Assembly (NCBI GenBank): GCA_934747325.1
Contig: CAKVGW010000014.1
Span: forward strand, 1-36,752
DNA from: an uncultured Candidatus Melainabacteria bacterium
GTDB taxonomy: Bacteria; Cyanobacteriota; Vampirovibrionia; Gastranaerophilales; Gastranaerophilaceae
DNA: 36,752 nucleotides
Reading direction: 5' to 3'
In this document: positions 22,507 through 30,064 of the stretch, one piece after another
Position numbering within the stretch: the stretch's first letter is position 1
Layout: every line of letters starts with the position of its first letter
Made by a program: the position numbers and the translations under genes
The notes under the pieces: model-generated
Seen by the model: the letters and a program-made list of their open reading frames with translations, nothing else
Told to the model about the DNA's origin: nothing
Databases searched by the model: none

Positions 22507-24372
22507 ATGTATAGTCCCCTAAAAACAGAACTTTTATCTCCGGCTAAAGATAAACAAACCGCAATAGAGGCTATTAATTGCGGAGCGGATGCTGTTTATA
22601 TGGGCGCAACTTGTTTTGGTGCAAGACGAAATGCGCCAAATTCACTTGAAGACATTAAAGAGGTTGTTAACTATGCACATAAATTTTGGGTAAAAGTTTT
22701 TATTACCGTAAATACGATTCTGAACGATAAAGAGCTTGATGAAGCGGTTGAATTGGTCAAAAAACTTGATGATATCGGCGTTGATGCGGTTATTGTTCAA
22801 GATATGGGTTTGTTAAACAAGTTGATGGAATTGCAAAATGCACCACAACATAATGGAATAAATTCTCTTAATTTAGCGATTCACATGAGCACACAGTGTG
22901 ATAATCGTGATGTTGAAAAAGTTTCATTCTTTAATAAACTCGGCGTTTCAAGAGTTGTTTTAGCGAGAGAACTTTCCTTAGATAAGATTAGAGAAATTCA
23001 TAATGCTAATCCAAACCTTGAATTGGAAGCTTTTGTGCATGGCGCACTCTGCGTTTCTTATAGCGGTCAATGTTATTTAAGTCAATTTATTGGCGGACGT
23101 TCTGCAAACCGTGGTGAATGCGCTCAACCTTGTCGTAAAAAATATACGGTTAAAACAATAGAAGGTAAAATCCTTGCAAAAGACATACATGCTCTTTGTC
23201 TGAAGGATTTTAATGCCTCAATACACTTGAAAGAAATGGTTGATGCCGGTGTATTTTCTTTTAAAATTGAAGGCAGGTTAAAAGAAACAAATTATGTAAA
23301 AAATGTTACAGCTTATTATAGACAAGAGTTGGATAAATGTTCTGAAAAAATAAGTTCGGGTAAATGTGTTTATCCTTTTAATCCAAATCCTGAAAAAAGT
23401 TTTAATCGCGGATTTACTGATTATTTTTTAGAAAAGCGCAAGGATTGTTTTAATTTCGTTTCGCCAAAGTCAAAAGGTGAATATTTGGGCGAAGTTGTTG
23501 AAGTTAAAAAAGATTGTTTTGTAATAAAAACGGATAAAGAAGTGCATGCGCAAGATGGGCTTGTAGTGAAAAGTGATGGATGTCTGGTGAATAAAGTTAT
23601 CCAAAAGGGAAAAACCCCCACCCCAACCCTGCCCCGAGGAGAGGGAGTCCTGCTTGTGATTTATCCTAATAAGAAAATTAAGTTGAAAGTCGGTGATAAG
23701 GTATACAGAAATCTTGATGTTGAGTTTGAAAAATTACTTTCTCAACCAGTTAAACGACAAATTGGCGTTCGAGTTGAGGTTATTTCCTCTACTGGCGAGA
23801 GGACTGGGGTGGGGGCTTGTTGCTTAACTTTAACCGATGAGAATGACATCTCAATCACTCTGCCACTAGAAGGCGAACTTGCAAAAAATCCTGAAAAAAT
23901 GAAAGAAACTTTTGTAAAACAGTTTTCTAAAACAGGTGAAAGCGATTTTTATATTGAAGATATAAAAATCGCGACAGTTCTTCCATTCATGCCTGTTAGC
24001 GCAATAAATCAGCTTCGTCGCCAAGCTTTTGAGCTCCTTATGACTGAACGTTTAAAACAATATAAAAGAGAAATTCAAAAACCTCTAAGTTATGTGCCAT
24101 ATTACACAAAACAAGTTGATTACAGGGGCAATGTTTTTAATAATGAGGCGAAAGAATTCTATTCCAAGTGTGGATGTAACGTTTTAGAACCTGCAATGGA
24201 AGAAAAACTTCCGGAACATCCGATAGAACTAATGCGTACAAAACATTGTATAAAATATGCACTGAATATGTGTAAATCACCACATAAGTTAGTTCTTGAA
24301 GATGAATTCGGTAAAACCTATCCGCTTATTTTTGATTGCAAAAATTGTGAAATGGTGGTTATGAATAAGTAG
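22507..24372 (+). CDS. rlhA: U32-family protein, RlhA-like (23S rRNA cytidine hydroxylation)
   Basis: I prefer ATG 22507, with AAAGGG 5 bases upstream, over ATG 22492; this gives 621 residues. ELLSPAKDKQTAIEAINCGADAVY and FGARRNAPNSLEDI open the U32 barrel. EAFVHGALCVSYSGQCYLS fits the U32 signature, and GRSANRGECAQPCR adds further cysteines. The C-terminus has TKHCIKYALNMC and FDCKNCEM, as I recall from E. coli RlhA (YdcP), which hydroxylates C2501 of 23S rRNA. Two GC-rich REP-like repeats are translated in frame as TPTPTLPRGEGV (about residue 370) and SSTGERTGVG (about residue 427). The reading frame is open throughout, so the gene is probably functional. Confidence 0.85.
   Translation: MYSPLKTELLSPAKDKQTAIEAINCGADAVYMGATCFGARRNAPNSLEDIKEVVNYAHKFWVKVFITVNTILNDKELDEAVELVKKLDDIGVDAVIVQDMGLLNKLMELQNAPQHNGINSLNLAIHMSTQCDNRDVEKVSFFNKLGVSRVVLARELSLDKIREIHNANPNLELEAFVHGALCVSYSGQCYLSQFIGGRSANRGECAQPCRKKYTVKTIEGKILAKDIHALCLKDFNASIHLKEMVDAGVFSFKIEGRLKETNYVKNVTAYYRQELDKCSEKISSGKCVYPFNPNPEKSFNRGFTDYFLEKRKDCFNFVSPKSKGEYLGEVVEVKKDCFVIKTDKEVHAQDGLVVKSDGCLVNKVIQKGKTPTPTLPRGEGVLLVIYPNKKIKLKVGDKVYRNLDVEFEKLLSQPVKRQIGVRVEVISSTGERTGVGACCLTLTDENDISITLPLEGELAKNPEKMKETFVKQFSKTGESDFYIEDIKIATVLPFMPVSAINQLRRQAFELLMTERLKQYKREIQKPLSYVPYYTKQVDYRGNVFNNEAKEFYSKCGCNVLEPAMEEKLPEHPIELMRTKHCIKYALNMCKSPHKLVLEDEFGKTYPLIFDCKNCEMVVMNK
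23615..23645. repeat. REP-like repeat inside rlhA, copy 1
   Basis: CCCCCACCCCAACCCTGCCC followed by a GAGGAGAGGG arm matches the repeat at 33214. It is read in frame as TPTPTLPRGEGV. Confidence 0.75.
23786..23815. repeat. REP-like repeat inside rlhA, copy 2 (inverted)
   Basis: The reverse complement begins CCCCCACCCCAGTCCTCTCG, so it is the same repeat in opposite orientation, 140 bases from copy 1. It is read in frame as SSTGERTGVG. Confidence 0.7.
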
Positions 24373-24374
24373 AA

Positions 24375-26183
24375 TTATGCTACTAGATTTTGTTCGGATT
24401 TTTCAGGAGAAGGTGCTGTTTCTTCTGCGCTTTGAGTTGTTTCTTCTTGCAAAGATTTTACTAAAGCGTTTACTTCTTCAACATTTTTGCAATTATCAAA
24501 TTTCTTTTCAGCGGCTTCTAATAGTGCTATTTGTGCATCGTAGTTTTTGATTTCTGATTCGAATTCATCTTTTGTGTAATCTTCTCCGAAGAAGAATGGT
24601 GCTGAGTGTACAGAATCCGTAAACAAATTATCACAACCTGTAACTGTTATAGTTGGCGTAATTAGAGCTTTTCCTGCTTGTAAATTCGGTTGTGTGAATG
24701 CCTTATTTCCAATCGCAGCTTGGTAAGTGTTCTTCTTGCTAACGTTTTTTTGCCACCAAGTTAGTTTTTCTCTATTTGGAACATAACGATTTAATTCTGC
24801 AAAATTTTGATTAGGTTTTTCTGCCAATCTTCTCATTACTCTGTTTTGAGTGTCAATAAGCTTATTCAAAGCTTTATTATATGCATTTTGTTGCTTAGCA
24901 ATTCTTGAGTAGAATGTTGCTATTTGCTTATCTGATAATACTTGACCTTGAATTTTGTTAGGATTAGCGGATACGCTTCTATTTTCCATTCTAGTAATTG
25001 CTTTTGCGCCTGAATTATTTTCTTTTAAATTGTCATAAATTGCTTTTTCTTTAATTTGACCTTCAAAGAAGTTGCTCATTTCAGACTTATTTCTTTCCAA
25101 TAAGAATTTTTCTTCTTTAAGTGTTGCCAAGTATTGTTTGTCGTTTTGAGAAAGTTTACCGTTTAATTTTTGCCATTCTTGTAATTCTTTGATTTTTGCA
25201 TCAACTTTTGTCAATCGCTCATTAATAGAGTTATTGATGTCTTGTTTTTGTGCAGCTTCTTTGCTCTTCAAATTGCTCGCACCTTTTTTGAAGCTACCTA
25301 ACAATCCGTTTTGAGAAATAGATACTGCATCTGCTTTAACCGCTTGAACTGTGGCTTTTAACGGATTAACAAACGTATCAGCTAAGAATTGTGTAGATTT
25401 TTGCCATCCTTTACCTATTAATGAAGTTCTTGTTTGAGAAGTTACTGCATTTGTAGCTCCTTTGCCGATAGCTCGTAAGCCACAAGCAGAGCCTATTGCA
25501 ATTGCACCCCCAGCGAGAATATCTTGCATAGCATTATCAATTGCTTCATCATTATCACTATTTTTAACTTTATTAAATTGTTTTATACCTTCAATTAATT
25601 GTTTACCGCCACCAATCAGTCCTGCTGTTGCTAAACCAAGTCTTGCAACAGGACCAACTACCGGAACAAAGCAGAGTGCGGTTAAACCTACGTTTGTTGC
25701 ACATTTTTTCCAATTCCATTTGCCGTCTTTTTCAAATCCTAAAAACTGTTTACCCATATTAAGACCTGCTGTTAGTAAGTTTGAACCCCATCTTGCAGCT
25801 TTACCCCAAAAACCTTGTTTTTTATAAGGAGTTCTTTTTGTGCCTGAACCGTCTGCTTTTTCTGTTTTTTCAAGTTGTGCTTTTTCAGCTTTTGCTTTTT
25901 CTAAGGTTTCAGTTATTTTTAATTCTTTTAATTTATCTTCCTTTATTGTATTCAATTCTGCATTATTAGAGCTTTTTTCTGCTTCTTTTGACTCTTTTTC
26001 CATACGTTTTTTGTATTGTTCATATGTTTCATTTTCTGTTGACATAGTAGACGAACCGGAACTACTTGGTGTAGCCCAAATATTATTGTTGGAAAAATCA
26101 AATGTATTTAAATTGTTAAAAGTTGGCGTGTTCCACATGCCCCAATTAGGTGTATTCCAAGTGCTAGAAATTCCAAATCCCAT
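24375..26183 (-). CDS. Large hypothetical protein with hydrophobic core and coiled coils
   Basis: This 602-residue protein is unrecognised. The N-terminal 50 residues are low in charge and rich in Trp, Asn, Thr, Pro and Ser (STWNTPNWGMWNTPTFNN), unlike a normal signal peptide. Residues about 50-110 are a Lys/Glu coiled coil (LEKAKAEKAQLEKTEKA). A Gly/Ala-rich hydrophobic region follows (LCFVPVVGPVARLGLATAGLIGGG, then ILAGGAIAIGSACG). The second half is charged and helical. The C-terminus is acidic (EETTQSAEETAPSPEKSEQN). The layout recalls secreted or pre-toxin proteins with a glycine-rich membrane-active centre, but no catalytic domain is visible. It converges on rlhA with only 2 bases between the stops. 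Confidence 0.75.
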   Translation of the reverse strand: MGFGISSTWNTPNWGMWNTPTFNNLNTFDFSNNNIWATPSSSGSSTMSTENETYEQYKKRMEKESKEAEKSSNNAELNTIKEDKLKELKITETLEKAKAEKAQLEKTEKADGSGTKRTPYKKQGFWGKAARWGSNLLTAGLNMGKQFLGFEKDGKWNWKKCATNVGLTALCFVPVVGPVARLGLATAGLIGGGKQLIEGIKQFNKVKNSDNDEAIDNAMQDILAGGAIAIGSACGLRAIGKGATNAVTSQTRTSLIGKGWQKSTQFLADTFVNPLKATVQAVKADAVSISQNGLLGSFKKGASNLKSKEAAQKQDINNSINERLTKVDAKIKELQEWQKLNGKLSQNDKQYLATLKEEKFLLERNKSEMSNFFEGQIKEKAIYDNLKENNSGAKAITRMENRSVSANPNKIQGQVLSDKQIATFYSRIAKQQNAYNKALNKLIDTQNRVMRRLAEKPNQNFAELNRYVPNREKLTWWQKNVSKKNTYQAAIGNKAFTQPNLQAGKALITPTITVTGCDNLFTDSVHSAPFFFGEDYTKDEFESEIKNYDAQIALLEAAEKKFDNCKNVEEVNALVKSLQEETTQSAEETAPSPEKSEQNLVA

Positions 26184-26222
26184 AATAATATCCTTTTTTT
26201 TGAATTGCTTTTTCTTCTCTTT

Positions 26223-26260
26223 CCCTCGCCACTCGTGGAAGAGGGGTTGGGGGTGAGGGG
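26223..26260. repeat. REP-like repeat upstream of the 24375-26183 gene
   Basis: CCCTCGCC...GAGGGGTTGGGGGTGAGGGG is the reverse complement of the CCCCTCACCCCCAACCCCTC consensus seen at 33214. It lies between the divergent hypothetical gene and era. Confidence 0.7.
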
Positions 26261-26426
26261 CATTAACCCGCTCATCAAAGACTTGTTTTACACGCTTGGA
26301 GCGTATAAAATCGTAGCAATTTTTACTTAGTATTTAATATCCCTTATCTATATAAAGTTTTCATGCCTTAAAAAATTGACTTTATCTTAACAAAGCTTTA
26401 CAAATGCAAATTGAAATTTTGTTTTT

Positions 26427-26434
26427 GATATACT
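26427..26434 (+). promoter_or_regulatory. Extended -10 element directly before era
   Basis: TGATATACT (TG-n-TATACT) ends 6 bases before the era ATG, so the transcript would begin at or next to the start codon. No ribosome-binding site is visible and the -35 region is poor. This suggests a leaderless mRNA. Confidence 0.4.
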
Positions 26435-26440
26435 GAATAT

Positions 26441-27340
26441 ATGAAAAAGTGTGGATTTGTAGCAATTTTAGGTCGTCCCAATGTTGGTAAGTCAACTCTT
26501 TTAAACCAAATTTTAGGTCAAAAGATTGTTATTACAACAGATAAGGCGCAAACAACAAGAAAACGCATTAAAGGTATTTTAACCGAAGATAGGGGACAAA
26601 TTATTTTTGTTGATACTCCGGGGGTACATAGACCTTTAAACAAGCTTGGTGAGTTTTTACTTGACGAAGCTAAAGTTGCAGTTCCTGACGCTGATTTGGT
26701 TTTATTCTTGGTTGACGGTTCAGAACCGGCAGGAAAAGGCGATAAGTGGATAGTGGAAAATATTTTGAAACAAAGTAAAATTCCTGTAGTGCTTGTTATG
26801 AATAAAGTCGATAAACTAAAGAAAACTGAAAAAGTTGAGGAAAATTTGATTTCATACAAAACTTTGTTTGAAGAAAATATTCCTGTTGTTAGAATTTCTG
26901 CCAAAACGGGTAGAAACAAAGACACATTACTTTCAAATATCTTCAAAAAACTTCCTGAAGGTGATTATTTGTATCCGGAAGATGTTGTAACAGAAGAAAA
27001 TATGCGCTCGGTTGCAGAAGAAATTATCCGTGAAAAAGTGCTTTTGAATACGCAGGATGAAATTCCACATTCGGTTGCAATCAAGGTTGAAAAATATGAA
27101 GAAAACGAAGATATTGATAGAATTTATGCAACAATATTTTGTGAACAAAAGAGCCAAAAAGGGATTCTGATTGGAAAGGGCGGTAATTTGCTCAAAAAAA
27201 TCGGAACGGATGCGCGTTTGGAATTAGAAAATATTGTTGAAAAGAAAGTCTTTTTGGGCTTGGAAGTGAAGGTAGAAAAGGATTGGAGAAAAAAAGATAA
27301 AATTCTAAAGAATTTTGGTTACAAATCTGAAAAAGAGTAG
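26441..27340 (+). CDS. era: GTPase Era
   Basis: This 299-residue protein has the normal length for Era. Motifs are GRPNVGKST (G1, 11-19), the Era switch region TTDKAQTTRKRIKGI, DTPGVH (G3), NKVD (G4) and SAKTG (G5). The C-terminal KH domain includes ILIGKGGNLLKKIG with its GxxG loop, ending KDWRKKDKILKNFGY. Era binds the 3' end of 16S rRNA and aids 30S subunit maturation at the membrane. No ribosome-binding site precedes the ATG, and an extended -10 sits 6 bases upstream. The gene stands alone, with REP-like repeats on both sides. Confidence 0.97.
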   Translation: MKKCGFVAILGRPNVGKSTLLNQILGQKIVITTDKAQTTRKRIKGILTEDRGQIIFVDTPGVHRPLNKLGEFLLDEAKVAVPDADLVLFLVDGSEPAGKGDKWIVENILKQSKIPVVLVMNKVDKLKKTEKVEENLISYKTLFEENIPVVRISAKTGRNKDTLLSNIFKKLPEGDYLYPEDVVTEENMRSVAEEIIREKVLLNTQDEIPHSVAIKVEKYEENEDIDRIYATIFCEQKSQKGILIGKGGNLLKKIGTDARLELENIVEKKVFLGLEVKVEKDWRKKDKILKNFGYKSEKE

Positions 27341-27375
27341 CAAAAAAAATTTTTACGAGTTTTTATCTAATTACT

Positions 27376-27440
27376 CCTCGCTATGAGAGGGGGTAGAATT
27401 TCGAGTTGAGGCATGCGAAACTTAGAAATTCTGGTGAGGG
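27376..27440. repeat. REP-like repeat that appears split by a small insertion
   Basis: CCTCGCTATGAGAGGGGGTAG (21 bases from 27376) is followed by AATTTCG, then about 23 bases of unrelated sequence, then GAAATTCTGGTGAGGG. AGAATTTC (27394) and GAAATTCT (27425) pair perfectly. The outer parts together resemble one REP copy. A further hairpin, GTTGGG/CCCAAC, lies at 27465-27483. Confidence 0.5.
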
Positions 27441-27527
27441 TTTATCCCTCAAGGACAGACTTAGGTTGGGTTTTCAGCCCAACGAAATCAAAAACTAAAA
27501 ACAAATAAGTGTGTATTAGGAGCAAAA

Positions 27528-29798
27528 ATGAGAATAGAGAAAATTAATTCAGGTATTCAAAGAAAACAAAATTTACAAAACAATCAGACAAGACCGACTT
27601 TTCAAAGAAATTGGTCTGAGCATGTGAGCTGGGGCGCAAATTATTTTAAAGAAACAGGGAAAACTAATTTTAAGTTATTTTCTTTTCCCGATGCGAAAGC
27701 TGTTTTTGTAGAAGTCGGCAAAAATATTAGTGAAGGTTTTGGTGCGATAAGAGATAGAGTTGTTCAAATTTTAGCAACTGCCGGAACAGCTTTAACCGTA
27801 AAAAATGTTCTGCCGAATGATGATAAATCATCAGTTTATCCAATGGATAACAAAGGCGATGGCGTTTATGAAAAAACTGATGTTGACGCAAAACCCGGCA
27901 TGCCATACCGATATATTGTAGTAGATAAGGACAATAATATTAATTTGGTAAAAGATCCTTATGCAAAAAAACAAGAAAACATTAATGGTTGGAGTACTAT
28001 TTATGACACAGATAATTATAAATGGGAAAATACTGATTGGTTAGAAGGTAAAGACCCTCGTAGAATAGTAAGAAAACCTAATGAACTCCAAAGAGGCTTG
28101 GAAGGTTTAGTTATTGATGAAATAAATATTCCGACACTTTCTGAGGAAGGTGATTTTGAAACTGCTAAAAAACGAATAGATGTTATTGCAAAACGTGGCG
28201 TTGCAACTGCAGTTGAACTTTTACCTGTTGAAAATACTTTTTCTAAACAATGGGGATATGATGGCGTAGATAAGTTCGCTGTAAACGAAAAGTTAGGTGG
28301 CGCAGAACAATTAAAGAGTTTGGTAGACTATGCTCACGGCAAAGGTTTGAACGTAATTATGGACATGGTTCCAAACCACATGGGGCCTGATGGTGATTAT
28401 TTAGCTCAAACAGGTCCTTATGAAAAAGGTTCAGGTCAGTTCGGCGGTGAATTCAACTATGAAGGTCAAAATAACAGATATGTAAGAGATTGGATGGCAA
28501 ATGCGGCTCTTTGGTGGGCAAATGAATTTAAAGTTGATGGCTTAAGACTTGATATGACTAAACTTTGTGGTTCTGATTATTTGCTCAAACAAATTGTAAC
28601 AGAAGTTAATGAACACAATCCAAATGTATTTATTATTGCGGAAGATGGACGTGAAAACAAAGAATCAGTAACAAGATACGTTGATGCCCCTATATCACAT
28701 AAAGAAGAATTGGATTTTATTGATACGCAAGTTGATTTTATTGCAAATAAAGGATGGCGTTCAACTCCTGTAAATATTGGTTTCGACAGCGAATGGGACT
28801 TTAGATTGATGCATACAATTAAAAATGCTGTGCTAGCTCCAGGTGCGAACTTACTAGATGATTTGGATAACAGACTAAAAGCTTCTCAACACCGTGTGAA
28901 ATACGTGATGAGCCATGATGAAATCGGTAATGAAGATGGTACAAGATTGATTCCAAAAGTAATGGTTCGTCAGTTGAACTTGTTTGTAAAATCAAAGGGA
29001 AATAGTGATGCTGAAAAAGGTCAAAAAGCAGCAAGAGCAGGTCAAAAATTAGCAGAATTGGTTGTTTCAAAAGATTTTGCAACAATGGATGATACAAAAC
29101 TTGCGCTAGCCGAACGAAACTTGGGCATTAATGATTTTATTAGTAAAGAAGATTTGATAAATGCGTTTATGACAGCAATTGCAAAACAAAAGCTAGCTTT
29201 AGGTACAGTTCTGACAATACCTGGACCTAAAATGTATTTCCAAGGTGATGATGAAGCTGATTTGTCAAATTTCAAATTTTTTAGAGAGTTTTCAGGAGAA
29301 AAACAACAGAGGGCAAAAGACCCTGATTTTGCAAACAGAATCGTTGCTGAAAAGGGATATGACACGTTAGAATCAATTGCACGTCCGGATTCAATTTTGG
29401 GCAGAGTAAAACCTGATGGTATGTTTAAGAATATTTCAACTCAAATGGAAACGTTCAGTAAAGATTTAGCAGAATTGTTACAAAATATGCCAGTTTTGAA
29501 ATCCGGTGACATTATAGGAACATATAAGGACAATAACCATAATGTTCATATTCATCATTTGAAACTTGGAAAAGACGAAGCTCTTGTTATTAAAAATTTT
29601 GGTCAAGGCTTCCATCATAAAAATTATGAATACTATGGTTTTCCACAAAATAGTAGTTGGCAAGAGGTCTTTAATAGTGATGCTAAAGAATATGGCGGTT
29701 CTGGTTATTCAAATAGAAATAGGGAAGCTATAACAAATATGAAACAAAGTTTGTCTTTAGCTCCAAACAGTATTGTTATTTTGAAAAAAGTTAAATAA
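27528..29798 (+). CDS. GH13 family glucan enzyme (TreZ/GlgB-like)
   Basis: This 756-residue protein has the four GH13 regions: DMVPNHMG (279-286), GLRLDMTK with nucleophile D342, IIAEDG with acid E372, and SHDEIGN with D464. An N-terminal beta domain of the CBM48 type precedes the barrel (NFKLFSFPDAKAVFVEV, then YRYIVVDKDNN...VKDPYA). VDGLRLD and HDEIGN favour the maltooligosyltrehalose trehalohydrolase or branching-enzyme group; exact activity is uncertain. The first 30 residues (RKQNLQNNQTRPTFQRNW) are extra and recall the N..F tags of the array genes. There is no classical signal peptide. AGGAG precedes the ATG. It probably acts on glycogen or other alpha-glucan. Confidence 0.85.
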   Translation: MRIEKINSGIQRKQNLQNNQTRPTFQRNWSEHVSWGANYFKETGKTNFKLFSFPDAKAVFVEVGKNISEGFGAIRDRVVQILATAGTALTVKNVLPNDDKSSVYPMDNKGDGVYEKTDVDAKPGMPYRYIVVDKDNNINLVKDPYAKKQENINGWSTIYDTDNYKWENTDWLEGKDPRRIVRKPNELQRGLEGLVIDEINIPTLSEEGDFETAKKRIDVIAKRGVATAVELLPVENTFSKQWGYDGVDKFAVNEKLGGAEQLKSLVDYAHGKGLNVIMDMVPNHMGPDGDYLAQTGPYEKGSGQFGGEFNYEGQNNRYVRDWMANAALWWANEFKVDGLRLDMTKLCGSDYLLKQIVTEVNEHNPNVFIIAEDGRENKESVTRYVDAPISHKEELDFIDTQVDFIANKGWRSTPVNIGFDSEWDFRLMHTIKNAVLAPGANLLDDLDNRLKASQHRVKYVMSHDEIGNEDGTRLIPKVMVRQLNLFVKSKGNSDAEKGQKAARAGQKLAELVVSKDFATMDDTKLALAERNLGINDFISKEDLINAFMTAIAKQKLALGTVLTIPGPKMYFQGDDEADLSNFKFFREFSGEKQQRAKDPDFANRIVAEKGYDTLESIARPDSILGRVKPDGMFKNISTQMETFSKDLAELLQNMPVLKSGDIIGTYKDNNHNVHIHHLKLGKDEALVIKNFGQGFHHKNYEYYGFPQNSSWQEVFNSDAKEYGGSGYSNRNREAITNMKQSLSLAPNSIVILKKVK

Positions 29799-29815
29799 CA
29801 TAACTAAAATTTGCT

Positions 29816-29857
29816 CTATCCCTCTTCTGCAAGGAAAGGGATAGGGTATTTTATATA
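29816..29857 (+). terminator. Terminator hairpin after the GH13 gene
   Basis: CTATCCCT (29816-29823) pairs with AGGGATAG (29837-29844), then GGTATTTTATATACTT. It also resembles a decayed REP copy (CCCTCTTC..AAGG). Confidence 0.6.
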
Positions 29858-29869
29858 CTTTTTATCCCT

Positions 29870-29899
29870 TTACAAACAATTCATTCATGTTAGTATAGA
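29870..29899 (+). promoter_or_regulatory. Possible promoter before the leader peptide
   Basis: TTACAA (29870-29875), an 18-bp spacer and TATAGA (29894-29899). The -10 is so close to the ribosome-binding site (AAAGGA, 29903) that the transcript would start within it, so the call is weak. Confidence 0.35.
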
Positions 29900-29914
29900 G
29901 TAAAAGGACAGTGT

Positions 29915-29992
29915 ATGACATTATTTAGCACAAAACTTCATCATCATACTCATACAAACCCGAAAGGGCTTGGAGTTTTGTTGCTTCTCTGA
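29915..29992 (+). CDS. Histidine-rich leader peptide ORF
   Basis: ATG 29915 to TGA 29990-29992 encodes 25 residues starting MTLFSTKLHHHTHTNPKG and ending in four leucines. AAAGGA lies 6 bases upstream of the ATG. Four of the five codons at positions 9-13 are CAT (His). Immediately after, the codons for P-K-G form the left arm of a long hairpin (29959-30019). Histidine runs just before a stem are the hallmark of attenuation leaders such as that of the his operon. The downstream gene (30065) is not a histidine biosynthesis gene that I can recognise, so the physiological link is open. It might be a chance ORF. Confidence 0.5.
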   Translation: MTLFSTKLHHHTHTNPKGLGVLLLL

Positions 29993-30019
29993 TAGGCTCC
30001 ATATATCGGCTCTTTCGGG
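29959..30019 (+). promoter_or_regulatory. Long leader hairpin overlapping the leader peptide
   Basis: CCCGAAAGGGC (29959-29969) pairs with GCTCTTTCGGG (30009-30019), with one G:U. Inside, TGGAG (29971) pairs with CTCCA (29997). The leader peptide stop lies in the loop. No U-run follows, so control of translation or processing is more likely than termination. Confidence 0.55.
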
Positions 30020-30064
30020 ATAATTAAGAGAGAATGAGTACGATAAATAGGAGAAAAATTTAAA

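Noticed and set aside
25462..26256. Plus-strand ORFs opposite the 602-residue gene
   Set aside because: Pro/Ser/Phe-rich composition typical of antisense to Lys/Glu/Ala-rich coding sequence; the minus-strand ORF spans the whole region.
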